Of a stretch of 64,000 bases of DNA, positions 1-11,806 are shown piece after piece (position 1 is the first letter of the stretch; each line of letters opens with the position of its first letter). The DNA is from Himantopus leucocephalus. Lineage: Eukaryota; Chordata; Aves; Charadriiformes; Recurvirostridae. The notes beneath the pieces are model-generated. The model searched no databases. It saw only the letters and a list, made by a program, of their open reading frames with translations, and was not told the origin of the DNA. Location: the NCBI GenBank assembly GCA_003993805.1, contig RSEF01000003.1, forward strand, positions 58,435,395 to 58,499,394, written 5' to 3'. Position numbers and translations under genes: made by a program.

Positions 1-2714
1 TTTAAAATTTTAATAGATTTTGCTTTGACCTCTGAAAATACATGTTTTATTGTGATACTCTAAAGGAATTTTTGCTAATGCTAGCTTTTAAAATACTGAC
101 ATATCTTCTCATGTGTTAAAATAATAGAAAATAACATTAAGATTCTGATTTTTTAATACAGCTAAACTTCTCATTTTGATGTCTTAGCTAAATTGCAGGC
201 AAATAATGTAATAGCTACATGTCTTGGCATCTCTTGTTAATATGGTTATAATGTGCTCCCTGCAATTGACACGAGCATTCATGTGTTTGTGGTATAGATA
301 ATGTCTTCTAAGGCCCTTTCCTCATCAGTGGTGAAGCATTACAGGTAAAGTGAGAATTGCTTTTGTTGAATGCATGGTTTGAACAGGGTGGAGGGATGCC
401 ACTTGCATGATGTCCTCACTGACACAAAGGACTTTGCTAATCAGAAACGCTGCTTGTTTCTCACTATTACATCTTGCGCCATTGATGCTGAATCAGAGGA
501 TAAGCGTGCTTCAAACTCTGGGTGTCTGCACTCTGCATGGGGCGTGAAGCATTTGGAAGATACCATTTTAGAAGAAAGACCATGTCCTGACATTAATGCC
601 CGTGTACAGTAGTCTGGGGAAAGTAGATTAAGTTGGAACACCCATACACAAAGCATGCATTAAAAAGCAAAAACAATCTGATTGAGTCCTAGAAAATTGT
701 TTTATATTTTTAAAAGTTATTACAGGAATTTTAAGATACTATATTTCTATTTGGTCTATGGCCATTATGGAATTAGTCTTCTAGCCACTGTTTTTTCATA
801 TCCAGTCACACACAAAGTAAGTCTGAATGACAAACTATATATGCCTGAAAGCTGTGCTGTGAACTGCTGGTTGAATGCAGAATGCGCTGACTGGGACAGA
901 AATATTGGATGGGACCCTACTGGGTGGACGAAAGAAATCACTTTGGCATCTCGTGGCCCTGAGGTCTATGAGTCTGACGCAAACTTGTTGCAGATAGTAC
1001 TTAAATACTGTATACAACACTTCTATGAATTAGAAGTTGAGATTATTTCTGCAGTGAATTTGGTGGTACAACTCCCATTTACTTCAGCGATCCAGGATTT
1101 TAACCCTGTAGTTGGGTGTGAAGCCCATTGAGCTAAAAAAAAGAGGGCCCCACTAGTTTCAGAGGACTTGCATAATTCCCGTGCATGCAAAGTTCATGAG
1201 GAAATAGCTGGTGTTTAACAATGTAATGCCTTGTGAAAAAAAGTGTACATATTTGCAAGGAATTTCAAAAACCTTTCTGTAAGACTAAGAATTAACTTTT
1301 CATCTTTGTAATAAGATATTAAATATGTAGAAAAACTTCAAAGTATAGTACCATTGGCTAATAAATGCATACATTTGAAAGGCACACAGTACCCAGCAGT
1401 TTGGTATTGGACATGGAGTTATTTGCTGCAATTCATGGACATTCTTGCGTGCTTTGAAAAAATAATTCTGATATGCCTGAACATGCCTGTTTCTTTTTTC
1501 ATGAGTGCAACTGTTTTGATTTCTCACTCTGCAATCCATTTGTCCTTCATGCAACACTTTATGCTCTCTTATGGCTTGATATCATGACTTCTGCAGGGGT
1601 GGGTTACTTTTCTGTTTATTTTTAATGACAGATTTATTTCTATAAGAAACAATCTTTGCATGAAATCATAGTTTAAATAATAGGAAAAATAGTTAAGTGA
1701 TCCTTTACCAAGGAATTTTTGAAGGTGATTTCACCAAGGTGTTGTACACAGCCATCAAAAACGTCACTTGTAGAAAACATTGCTTCACAGGTTACTTCAT
1801 CTTACTTGCAATGGTCCAAATCTTGCCTGGCTTAAGACAATTAATTCCAGTTTTATTCACTACAGTGGAAGAGATAAGAAAGAAAGCTCATTAGGACAAT
1901 GTACTTCAGAAAATGAGATACGGGCTCTCTCCTTCTCATTGCTCACTACATGAGCTCTACCTACTGACCGTTCTCCGAACAGCAATTCTGTTAGCTGCTG
2001 AAGCAGACTTTCCCAGCCCGGCTGGGAATTGCCTTGCTCCTTTTTCTCTTCAGCTCTACCCTTGGCTTATAGCACATGAACCCTGAAGGGATGCCAGTTT
2101 TCTGCATCTTTTCCTCCCCGCAGTTGTTCAGTCTGTACCATCCACATTATGGAAAATACAAAGCGATGCTAATCAAGCGCAAAGCTTAGGCCAGTTGTGG
2201 CTCTGGTTATCTTATTTAAGATGCAAGTCATCTTCTGCTACATACTGTGCCGAATACATTATTTCTGTGCATAGCTTAAAACCTCCACTGTTGACATAAT
2301 TAGATCCATATACTGCCATTTTCCACTCATTTATTATATGAAGATATTATTTACCAGATGTTGTAGAGGTCACCCCTTTTCCAGTGCTATGGAAATGTTT
2401 TTAGTTTGTTAGATAAAAAGCATCAACAGTAAATTAATATATTAAAGGGTTGTAGGAGTCAGTTACACTTTAGGTACAATAATAGGGGGATAATTTCAAG
2501 ATAGACCTGAGAGATTTTCCCACAAAACCAGGCATCTGAAAAGAATTTAGAAGCAGCAATGTCAAGCCAAGAAGTTTTTTGCTGGCTTTTAGGGCAGTAA
2601 TTTCATTCAGCAGTAGTGGCGACTTAAGGCGTATCTATGTGGGAGTGACACACCTCTTAAACTATGGTTTTGCTTAAGAAGCCCTGACTTCTTGTTGCTT
2701 TTTCCTCTTCCTAG
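1..2714 (+). other. ADGRG6: ADGRG6 intron (3' part of the last intron)
   Basis: This AT-rich non-coding stretch runs up to a strong splice acceptor: a pyrimidine tract at about 2694-2712 followed by AG at 2713-2714. I looked for the preceding ADGRG6 exons (seventh transmembrane helix, Ser-rich proximal tail, alternative tail exon) and recognised none. The 149-codon open frame at 682-1131 has no ATG start and resembles no part of the receptor. That this is intron follows from the exon at 2715. Confidence 0.75.
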
Positions 2715-2893
2715 AGAATGTTTTTCTTGACAAGCCATCTTCAAAATTTGCTCAAGAGGATGGAGAACAGACATCAATCATCCCTGTCCACCAGGTTATT
2801 GACAAGGTCAAGGGATACTGCAATCCTCACTCCGACAACTTCTATAAAAATATCATCATGTCCGACACATTTAGTCACAGCACAAAGTTCTAA
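2715..2893 (+). CDS. ADGRG6: ADGRG6 (GPR126) terminal coding exon: C-terminal cytoplasmic tail
   Basis: This is the last coding exon of adhesion G-protein-coupled receptor G6. In vertebrates that receptor sits in the plasma membrane, raises cAMP through Gs and is needed for Schwann-cell myelination. The exon follows acceptor AG 2713-2714. Two bases complete a split codon, then 58 codons run from 2717 to 2890 and end in TAA 2891-2893. The peptide contains [18 protein letters not shown] and ends [14 protein letters not shown]. From memory this is nearly identical to the C-terminus of one human GPR126 tail isoform; I could not run an alignment. The exon lies wholly in the intracellular tail, is rich in Ser/Thr, and ends T-K-F, which fits a class I PDZ-ligand pattern (inference). 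The receptor's extracellular, GAIN and seven-helix regions lie to the left of the window. A longer open frame at 2718-2972 overlaps in another phase and is spurious. Confidence 0.93.
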
Positions 2894-3387
2894 CTGGGCT
2901 TCTGAATTTTTTGAACCAAAGGAAGACAAAATTCTGCCTGGAATTGAGAATACTGGATGTCACAGAATGTGACCTGTTTGGTTATTTTTTTTCCCAGATT
3001 ATAATGTTCTCCTGATAACAGCTTCCACTCGAGGACCAATTTCTCTACCTTTTTACTGTTGTGGAAAAAGACAATTTCCCACCATGGTATTGAGCTGTTC
3101 TTAAATGTGTGCCAGCCAACATGATACCTGGACAGCTAATTGTAATCCTGTGTAAATATTTTTTAAGACTGAAGAGCCACAAGCCTAACTCTAAATTATA
3201 TAGTCCAAACAGAAGCAAGTCTTGACTTCTGGAGAAAATAGCAGACTTGTCATGCAGTCCAGGCAAGCCCTTATTGAACAGTTTACTGATGGTCTTTTTC
3301 TTTTGAAGAATATGGATTTCCCCTGTGACACATGTTAGATTCTTCCTTTTTGACCGTCTAGTGCTGTCTGTTCTTTATTCGTCAGTG

Positions 3388-3393
3388 AATAAA
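3388..3393 (+). terminator. Candidate proximal polyadenylation signal (AATAAA), ADGRG6
   Basis: This is a canonical hexamer on the sense strand about 0.5 kb after the stop codon. A short 3' UTR isoform could end near 3410. Only the motif supports it. Confidence 0.35.
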
Positions 3394-4068
3394 ACCCTAA
3401 CGCCAGTGTTCAAGGGTTATTTTAAACCTCTTTTCACTAAATAGACCTAATCATGCAAATCTTGCTTACCAAAACAGTATGTGCTGTAAATTCAGGCTAT
3501 TTTGTATCCATGTACATAGAAACACACTTATTACATAGATGTGCTGGCTGAATAGGGTTTGCAGGTTGCTAGAAACTCTTGCAAATTTTAAGCCCGTTGA
3601 TATATATGGAAACAAACAGTTGTATGTATCATTTCCATCTGTGCAGAACAAGTACACAGGTAAATCCAAAGTTTACACGAAGTCCTGTTTCATCATTTAT
3701 TGATTGGTATGTACGAAATGCGGCATCTCCCATCACAATTCTATGTTTAATGTTCTTTTCACTAAACAAAATAGAAGACATTCAACTATATATGGATACA
3801 TAACTATATACCTAGATACAGCTCCACGCATATTTTTGTAATAATGCGTTCAGTAACTATAACAGCGGAAACCACAATGTGTACTACAGACAATCTGAGA
3901 ACAATGAACGGTGCTAAAACTTAAATTTAAGTATTTAAATACAAGATGAATACTTTGTAAGCCCATGGGTTCATTTGTCAGTCTCTGTACTTCAGATATA
4001 CTGTATGTATAGACACCTCCATCAGATGGCATTGCAACATTAGAATAACCTGGCCTACATTTACCAGT

Positions 4069-4074
4069 AATAAA
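4069..4074 (+). terminator. Candidate polyadenylation signal (AATAAA), ADGRG6
   Basis: This canonical hexamer is followed within about 30-50 bases by a T/G-containing stretch (around 4100-4115) that could act as the downstream element. It would give a 3' UTR of about 1.2 kb. Confidence 0.35.
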
Positions 4075-5783
4075 TGACAAACATCTTTCCAGGCACATAA
4101 TGTTGTCAGTATCAGTATCCCCCTCCTGTCCCCCGGTCGGTGACTTGGTTGAGATTGTTGGGAGGCACAGAGTTGAAACAGTGTTCAGGCAACATTAGGG
4201 AATTTCGCGTTGCTATCCTGTGTGCATAACAACACTGAGTTGTGTGTGTGTGCACAGAAGAGACAAGAACATGAAATGCTTACTTGTTTTAATCTCTATA
4301 AATGTGTGACACATTAGCATGCGGCCATGACTGCCAAAAGTGCATCCCTCCTCATGAAGCACGTCTCACCCCATGGCAGGTTTTGTAAAAATTTTAACTG
4401 CACGTGTCGCTGAAAACATGAGCCAAAACATCAAAGGTATTTTCAAATAATGTTTTCAGAGCACAGTGTCTCCTCATGGAAATCTTCATTTTTAAAAAGG
4501 CTTTTTTTTTTAGCAAAATATTTTTAGCCAAATATTTAATTAATTGTATTCAGAAGGTGACCATAGAGTTGTGCTGTGAGATTTTTCAGTTGCCAACCAG
4601 GTGGATGTTCAGTGATTAGGGATGTGGATTTGTGCCTTTCTCTGCTCTTTGCATGCGCTTTTGCGTGCAGAGATCATTTAATGCTGTGACCGCACAAATG
4701 GCGTGTTTTCCCTGGCTGCCAACACCTGGCGGGAGGAGGATGCCCTGACGGTATTCCGTCCAGAAACACTGCTGTCGCTGCACGGACCTTAACAAAACCT
4801 CAGTCTTGTTACTGCAGATACTTACTTGGTGGTATGAATGAAAGTCAACCCGATTCACTTAAAATGTAATTAACAGGGATGAGTGTTGTCAGATATCTTT
4901 AATAAGGGAAATAATTTAGGGAGAGATTATGTACAAGCATTTACTGAACTTATATTTTATCATCCCACTCGCTTAACTACTGTAGGTAATAGTGTTCACA
5001 TAGCAGCTTACTGTGAGATTTCTACCTGATTAAGGTGTTCAGAAGTGAGGAGAAGGAAAACCAAACATTCCTGAAAAAATGAGGAATCAGTAAAACAATA
5101 GATTAGTAAAATATAAATAAGAAGCAAACACAGTATCCTGACTGAAGCTGAGCTGTAACCTATCAGTTTAATGTACAGCTACCTATATTTTTGCTGATTT
5201 AAGGTTTTTCTCTTTTTTTACTACCATGTAGTAATCTTAAACTGTCTGTGTCAGTTAGATGCTCTTAAATGCTCTCAATTCTACAATGTAAGGCTTCTAC
5301 TTTGTAGTTGACATGCTGTAACCTCCCTTGTATATATTTATTTATTTGTGAGGTTAAATATGTCAAATATATTTAGCTCCATAATGACTGTTCTTGTTAC
5401 TTTAAAACTAAGCTTCTGCTTCATCATAGAAAAAGAGGGAAAGAATAATTTCTTTGTATGTTTTTTCCAAACACGTTGTGAAACAATTTACTGTAGTTCT
5501 ATCTTTTACAAGTATGAGGAGACATGTCAGTGTAATTTGTAATACCAGTCAGTGGAATATAGTGTAACAGGTTTGAAGATGGACTCAAGTGGAAAGAAAC
5601 ATTTTCAAGTAAACATTCTTGATGTTAGTGTTCCAAATAATTAAAGTCTTTTAATAGTGAATGGTTGATTTTTTTTTTTCTTTCTTAGTGTTTAATGGCA
5701 AAAATTATTCAGTGGAATTCTGGAAAATAATCTTGTGTTTATTAAGTATGCAAGACAGGTACATGCTGAGCCAAAATGTTGGG

Positions 5784-5789
5784 AATAAA
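5784..5789 (+). terminator. Candidate main polyadenylation signal (AATAAA), ADGRG6
   Basis: This canonical hexamer has a T-rich, T/G-containing segment about 55-65 bases downstream (about 5840-5858). I favour it as the distal end because the UTR length would resemble the mammalian one as I recall it. Confidence 0.45.
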
Positions 5790-5830
5790 TGTGCCAGACT
5801 AAGTCCATCCCATCAGAGGAATACATTTTG

Positions 5831-7797
5831 CAGAATATGCTTTTTCCTTTTGTGATTTACTCAATGCCACATCCAGTCAATGATCTGAAAGTTATGCAAG
5901 TTCATTTATTTACGGTAGCAGTCCTGTCATAGAAATCAAAGGAAAATCAAGGCAACCGACAGTATGCTGGGATGATCTTTTAGAAGTGATACAAATGAAT
6001 AATCTAAACCGCAGGAGTTACTTCTATTCATGTTTCTTTCCAGCTGAATGTAGTCCCTCATTATCAATAACTTGATTTAACTTGTAATCATACTTCAACT
6101 GATCACTGTTGAAATATTTTAGTCAGCCAATCACTTGATTAACACACACTAATGTATAACATTAAATGTAACACCTACCTTTAAATGTTTGCCTTTAAAG
6201 AGCACAGAAACCTGAAATGTGTCAGATCTGCTCCCCTGTATTTAAGTCTCATCACAGAAAATGCACAAAATACGAAGATTTATTGGTACTATTTTTTAGA
6301 AAGCAATCAAAAAACCCCCGTGTGATAAGTGGCATTTATTAATGAGGATGCTGGGTGTGCCTGTAGACAGTAGACACTACCCTTGAGCTTTATGCCTTGA
6401 AGGGTGTGGGAGGACCCTCTGAGGGAAGGAGCCCAGGCTTTTTTTCCAAGTAGGATCTTGGCAGATGCCAAACTTGTAAGGAGTGATTTGCAGCATTTGG
6501 GGGTGGATTTATTTTTCTCCTTGTTTCATCACATTTTAAATATCAAGAACAATTTTATTTTAATCCTCTACTGTTAACAACTTCCTACTGTAACCCATTG
6601 AGTTACATAAAATGCCACTTCATTTTATTACTTTTGAAAGGCTGATCTATAATCAGACACATCTATGTAACCACAGGGACAGCTACCAAGTTACAGGGCA
6701 GCAGTGTGTCATTCATGGAGCTGTAATAAAAAGTTGTTATACATTTACTGTATGTAAAGACGTAAAACCATATATAGGTCAGCAAACTAGGCAAAGGGCT
6801 TAGAAGTTAATGTCAGGGAAACCAATCACGCAAACCAGTTTGTGGAGCAGCCATTTCATGCCCAGTGCTGTACCTGCTGCTATGCTAAGGACACTTTCCC
6901 CTTCACCCTCCACTTTTAGCCAGTCTTTGGCTACTTGATAGATTTATTTTTCAGATCTGACCCCATTGTGGCACTCCCATCCTCAGGACAATCATTTGTT
7001 GCAGTGCCAGGGAAAATGAAAGGGAAAAAGAAAGAAGAGAAAGGAAAACTGAAAGTGGAAGAGGGAAATGGCAGTCGTCAAGTCCTGCTTTGCATCATCT
7101 TAAACTTTCCACATGATTTCTTGCCCCTTTCCCAGGGTATGTGACCCTGACCAGTGATGGAGGCAAGCCGCTGGAGTAGGTGGAACGCACCACCATGGCT
7201 ATTATGTACCTGTCAATTGAAACTAATATTTTTGACCCTCCAGCTTTAAGCTGAAGATATGCCATGGTTCTTCAAGGCAGCAACCCCAGTATTTCTGTGC
7301 TTGGAGGCTAACCTAAAACTATATCTCTGTAGTTCAGGAAGAACTTAATGCCTCCTGTGATGAGAAATCAGTCTGATAAGGTTCAAGCACCACAGCAGAA
7401 ATAGCTAAATAAATCTTATGGAAACCTTTTCTGGAAAGATAGCCCTTCCTCAGATATGTGTCCTTGTTCAAAGCCAATGCTGCTGTTGGTCTTAGGTTAA
7501 GTCCAGATTTAGTACTCATGAGGAGTGCACATTGTGGTGTTGTCCGTGTGGACTGTATAACCACAGCCATCTGACAGCAGTATGAGTGACATGGTTTTCT
7601 CAAGGAGTGTTGAATGACCAACCCTACAAAATAAATGCCAGCTCGAATCTTTAGCACGCAGCAGCTATCTTAAACTAGGCACTTCGTATCCAGACTATTC
7701 TAGTAAGGGTTCTCAAAAAACATAGCTTTAGATAGACAAGAGTTCTCAAAAATCCTGACTATATTCCATATGTGAAGTGTAGGAGAAAGAGTGAATG
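5831..7797. other. Intergenic or distal 3' UTR sequence, no gene seen
   Basis: This AT-rich stretch has no recognisable exon. It holds the hexamer at 6725 and a nearly uninterrupted purine tract at about 7011-7070 (runs of G and A broken by only a few pyrimidines). An AATAAA at 7629 has no transcript to go with it. Confidence 0.6.
6725..6730 (+). terminator. Further AATAAA hexamer, possible most distal ADGRG6 end
   Basis: This hexamer is followed at once by T/G-rich sequence (6732-6755), a good downstream-element layout. If it is used, the ADGRG6 3' UTR would be about 3.85 kb. It could equally be chance in AT-rich DNA. Confidence 0.3.
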
Positions 7798-8166
7798 CTG
7801 ACAGGCTGAGACATTTGGGGTTGTTCAGTCTGGAGAAGAGAAGACTGTGGGGAGACCTTATAGCAGACTTCCAGTATCTGAAGGGCATGTAGTGATAGGA
7901 CGAGGGGTAATGGCTTCAAACTGGAAGAGGGTAGATTTAGAATAGATATTAGGAAAAAAATTTTCACTCTGAGGGTGGTGAGGCAGTGGAACAGGTTGCC
8001 CCGGGAAGTTGTGGATGCCCCATCGCTGGAGGTGGTCAAGGCCAGGCTGGATGGGGCTTTGAGCAACCTGATCTAGTGGGAGGTGTCCCTGCCCATGGCA
8101 GGGGGGTTGGAACTAGATGATCTTTAAGGTCCCTTCCAAATCTAAACCATTCTATGATTCTGTGAT
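7798..8166 (+). mobile_element. CR1 LINE 3' end, 5'-truncated copy
   Basis: This is a textbook avian CR1 3' portion in + orientation. It begins inside the conserved aggctgag...ggggttgttcag block and continues through tctggagaagagaag, ggggagacctta, gaggcagtggaacaggttgcc, gggaagttgtggatgcc and aggtggtcaaggccaggctgg. It ends in the typical tail ggtcccttcc...attctatgattctgtgat. The copy is about 370 bp, far shorter than a full CR1 of about 4.5 kb, so it is 5'-truncated as most are. It is too short to hold the endonuclease or reverse-transcriptase domains, and open frames inside it (for example 7746-8066 on the - strand) are not genes. It is the clearest evidence that the host is a bird or close relative. 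Confidence 0.95.
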
Positions 8167-10965
8167 AACTCAGGTCTGATGTTTCCTTCCACTGCCAGGT
8201 TTTTCCCATCCTGGGAGCCTGCAGAAGCAGGGGAAGAAGAGGGCCATGGTAGGGGAGCGCATCCCACTCTGCCGGATGGGCGGAAGGCTCACACTGTCCC
8301 TGTCGTGCTGTATTTCACAGCGCTCCAGTTCCAGCAGCAGTAAACGCAATGGTATTACACATTTACAAAATTCCACTCTGGTTTTCTTTTCCACTCGCCC
8401 GGCACGACTGCTCACACTTTTCCAGCAGAGGGCAGTGGCATATTGCTAGTTGTAAAGCTGCTAAAATCAAGTTGAAAATGCAACAAGATTCTTCCACGTG
8501 TAAGCACCAGCACAGAGATAAGTAGGAGAGTTCATATCAGGTTTGTCTATTATTTAGCAATCTGTTACATCACCGGATAAAGCAAACACTCTGTGCTCGG
8601 GGAAGTGAGGGGAGAGAGCTGTCTGCCTGCATTTGGGCATATTTAGTGGAAAGAGCAATACTGAAATCTCTCTCTGTATTTTCTCTTGCTGGTTACTACA
8701 TTTTCTCCTTTTTTGCTCTGAGGGAATGCAATGGGGTTAGTAACTGCTATGCTACTGTCAGCTGAGCAAACAGAGCCCACTTACCATTTCAGGCTTGCAC
8801 ACCATCTTATGCCAGTACTGGGCAAATGATTTGATCTGCTGGCTGCCACTCTGTGACTCGGAAATTCACTGTATGCATAATGGTCCAGGGTGGGAAAAAA
8901 AACCCCACAGCCCTCTGTTGACAGTGACACGCAGGCCCATACCTCCCTAACACTTCTTCCCTCAACAGCACAGGGACAGATCTGCTGTCAGCTGGGTCCT
9001 CTGCTCCATGTACTCTTTCCCCATGGCATGTAGTACCAGGTCAGCTCAATCAAGATGCAGAACCTCTCAGCTACACGCTCAGTGGTACAGCTGCCCTCAC
9101 GGCCGCTCTGTCATGGGGTGGCACTGACCAGAGAGCTGCTCCATTGGAAACTGGCACCGTGTTGAAATTAAAATGTCTCATCTGCAATTCTGGCAAGGTC
9201 TTCAGGGGAAAAAAATCGGAAACAGCTTGAATCCTCCCTATCTCTGCTTGTCCCAGGAGTCTCACTGGTATGTCCCTCTCACCCCGCACCTGCACCAGCA
9301 CCAGGCTGGCACCAAGCTAAGGGGAGAGGGGTGGTCTGGGCCAGATGGCATGGGGAAGGTGGGGAAGGACATGACCTGCTTTAGCTTCTCCTACTTTTTT
9401 TGGAGAAAGCCCGTAGGCACGGCTGCCCTGGCCGTGGGAAGAAGGAGCAGTGGGAAGGGAGGCCCAGGAACAGTCAGGACTTGGTGTACAGAGTGGGGCA
9501 TGAGACTAGTATGACAGACATCATGACACTATCACTGCTCCAAAACACTTGTGGTGTTGGTGTTGCACAAGTTGAGAGTCACGGCACAGCTATGTTACTG
9601 GCACATCACCTCTCAGTGAAGTCACACTAGCACGGCTGTGCACAAGGCAGGAGCCAGCATGTGTTCCCCGCTGTTTCTCTGTGCTCCCTACAACCAATGC
9701 TCACTTCCCAGGAAAGGAGATGTGTTGGCAAGCCTCTCAGTCTGGCTGCAAATGTCTCTTTGCTCAGAGCTGGTCGTTTTCTAGAATTACCCACAGTACA
9801 GAGTGAGCTGGGCATTACGCAGATGCTGACAGCACTACCCAGATCACGGAGCTGCACTATAAAGATTAGGACAGTGAGGGCAAATGTGAGAAAACAGCAC
9901 CTGAAAAGCTTTGCAGGGGCACTGGAGGACAGGGGCTGACATACTGTGGTTTTCCATGCAAAGTGCAACTCAAAAGAGCTCTCAGAGTAGTTTTGCGTGT
10001 GTTTTCAACAACATGGTGTGGGACAGGTCCAGGCTGAGCTTTCCAGAGAGGGAAGCTCGAGGGGATGCAGCTCCAGCAGCCTAGATGGACCTCGACCCAT
10101 GGATGGCTTCTTCACCTTTTCTTTGATGTAGCCTAGAGATGGTGATAACAGTGGAGCAAGGTTTGAAGCACTCAGGCTCGCACCTCTTGCAAGTTAGCAG
10201 GATGTATTTGGAGCCAGAGCTAAACTAGGATTTACGCAGCCTAGGCCTTGAAAGGGTCACCCAAGCCAGCCCCCACCTCCCTGCTCTGATTAGGTGGCAG
10301 CTCTTACTGGAGAGGAGGAACTTCCATTTATTTTAGCTGCGTTAGGTGGAAGAGAAGCTGGGGTCAAGCCTGCCAGCTCCTAGTAGGTGACTTTGAGGAT
10401 TAGACTGTGGAGGTTACTTCACTGGGTTTTCAAAGGAAAGATGAGCCTGTTCAAGCCCCACACTGCACACCTCAGGATTTGGTACCTGCTTCAGCTCGAG
10501 GCACAGCGAAGTGAGTCTGTCGTGGTGCTTCTGAGGTGGCTGGGCAGAATTGAGAGAAAAGCCGAATGCACATTTCATTGCAGAAAAGATCAACCCAAAA
10601 AAGATGAGCATAGACAGAAGCAGCCTGTCCCCGAGAGTGTGACTGTCAGATACTGTTGCTGGGTAACAGCCAGACAACTTTAACATATCCCGTTCTTTTA
10701 TTCTCGTTTATTTTTAATGCCTCCCAAAGATGGATCTTTGTCACTTTGCCTGTTGTTTTCACCCAAACTGATACGTGCTCTGGTTCAGCAAATAAGCAAT
10801 CCTCTGACCATATTTTATCCTACCAGATACTGTATATGATGTTTCCAAGATCCTCTCATTGCAATCAGACTGGACATGAATTTGAGACTAGTGTAAGGCT
10901 AGGCTATAAATTGCCTCCTGAACAAGGCAAAGGTGAAGGATATGTCCTAGTGAAGCACCGGAAGA
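8167..10965. other. Intergenic sequence, no gene recognised
   Basis: This stretch has mixed composition and is somewhat more GC-rich than the flanks around 8.9-10.3 kb. Open frames reach only about 113 codons and overlap one another on both strands (for example 9173-9514 + and 9627-9968 -), the pattern expected by chance. I see no splice-framed conserved peptide and no structured RNA. Confidence 0.6.
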
Positions 10966-11030
10966 CTTTCAGGACAGAGGAAACCCTCCAACACTGGAGG
11001 TGTCTAAGAACAGGCTGAACCTGGGCTTCC
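10966..11030 (+). repeat. Possible degraded CR1-like fragment
   Basis: The words accctccaacactggaggtg and tctaagaacaggctgaacctg resemble the CR1 3' segment in which a line about the mean 'clear gain' of trailing text reads aggtgttcaagaacaggctgg. The match is short and decayed and has no recognisable tail. Confidence 0.35.
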
Positions 11031-11625
11031 TAAATGCACTCATGTGGGTGCCACCATCAACACCACCAGCAGTATCAGATGACACACAGAGACAACCTCC
11101 TGCCCTGTGATCCTCTTTAATTTCATGTGACTATTTTTACTAACACACTACACAGCATGAGGAGGAAGGTGCTCCCACAATAAATTCGTACCAGTACCAT
11201 GTCTCCACAGCTTATCTTCTTCACTTCTAATCTGTTAGCTGTAAAGCCCATAAAAGCTGCCTCATCCACCAAATAGCTTTACCCCCCCAAACAAGGACCC
11301 TACACGCATCACACTTCCACACTACCATTCATCATCCCAGTTGCCGGCCTCCCCCAGTGAGACATTAGCCCCCATCCCTTCACTTACTGTAGCCTCTGCT
11401 GTAGATTTAAAGCAGAGGTGGCCACAACAGCAATGGCTCTCAGCTCTTGAGCAGCCCAGCACTGGCATGGTTCTGTGGCGCAGCCAGTCAGCAGGAACCT
11501 GCTGTGCACAAGCAACATGTGCTGGAGGAGCAGTCGCAGGCACAGGCATCGTTGCCACCACCACCTGTCAGCCTTGGTCCCTTTTAAAGATGGGTTGCAA
11601 ACCTCCAGGTTAGGCATATGTATCA

Positions 11626-11664
11626 AAAGAAGTGTGGCCAGCAGGTCAAAGGAGGTGATTCTGC
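11626..11664 (+). mobile_element. CR1 fragment, + orientation, cut by assembly gap
   Basis: The sequence agaagtgtggccagcaggtc followed by aaaggaggtgattctgc is a conserved internal stretch of the avian CR1 3' region in + orientation. It runs straight into the run of N at 11665, so the copy's 3' part is missing from the assembly. Confidence 0.8.
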
Positions 11665-11764
11665 NNNNNNNNNNNNNNNNNNNNNNNNNNNNNNNNNNNN
11701 NNNNNNNNNNNNNNNNNNNNNNNNNNNNNNNNNNNNNNNNNNNNNNNNNNNNNNNNNNNNNNNN
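11665..11764. other. Assembly gap (100 N)
   Basis: The run is exactly 100 N, the usual placeholder for a gap of unknown size. It is flanked by CR1 pieces in opposite orientations, so repeat structure is the likely reason the assembly failed here. Confidence 0.99.
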
Positions 11765-11806
11765 AACTCTCTCAGCCTGTCTTCATAGGAGAGGTGCTCC
11801 AGCCCT
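11765..11806 (-). mobile_element. CR1 fragment, - orientation, cut by assembly gap
   Basis: Read on the - strand this gives agggctggagcacctctcc followed by tatgaagacaggctgagagagtt, the well-conserved CR1 segment just upstream of the 3' part seen in the 7798 copy. It runs in its own 3' direction into the gap at 11764, facing the + copy on the other side. Confidence 0.82.

Larger units (their letters stand above)
2894..5830 (+). other. ADGRG6: Probable ADGRG6 3' UTR
   Basis: This AT-rich sequence follows the ADGRG6 stop codon directly, with no recognisable repeat and no plausible downstream splice structure. Several polyadenylation hexamers lie on the sense strand: AATAAA at 3388, 4069 and 5784, with weaker or later ones at 5640 (ATTAAA) and 6725. 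I place the end near the 5784 signal because the length (about 2.9 kb) is close to what I remember for the human transcript. The true end could be any of these signals, and use of several is likely. Confidence 0.5.

Noticed and set aside
682..1131. 149-codon open frame in the ADGRG6 intron
   Set aside because: It starts at TTG rather than ATG, contains nothing like a receptor exon, and shows no clear bounding splice sites. Most likely a chance frame.
2718..2972. 84-codon ATG open frame over the ADGRG6 exon
   Set aside because: It is in the wrong phase. The neighbouring frame carries the recognisable receptor tail and ends at 2893.
7746..8066. 106-codon - strand open frame
   Set aside because: It is antisense to the CR1 3' end, which at this position encodes no CR1 protein.
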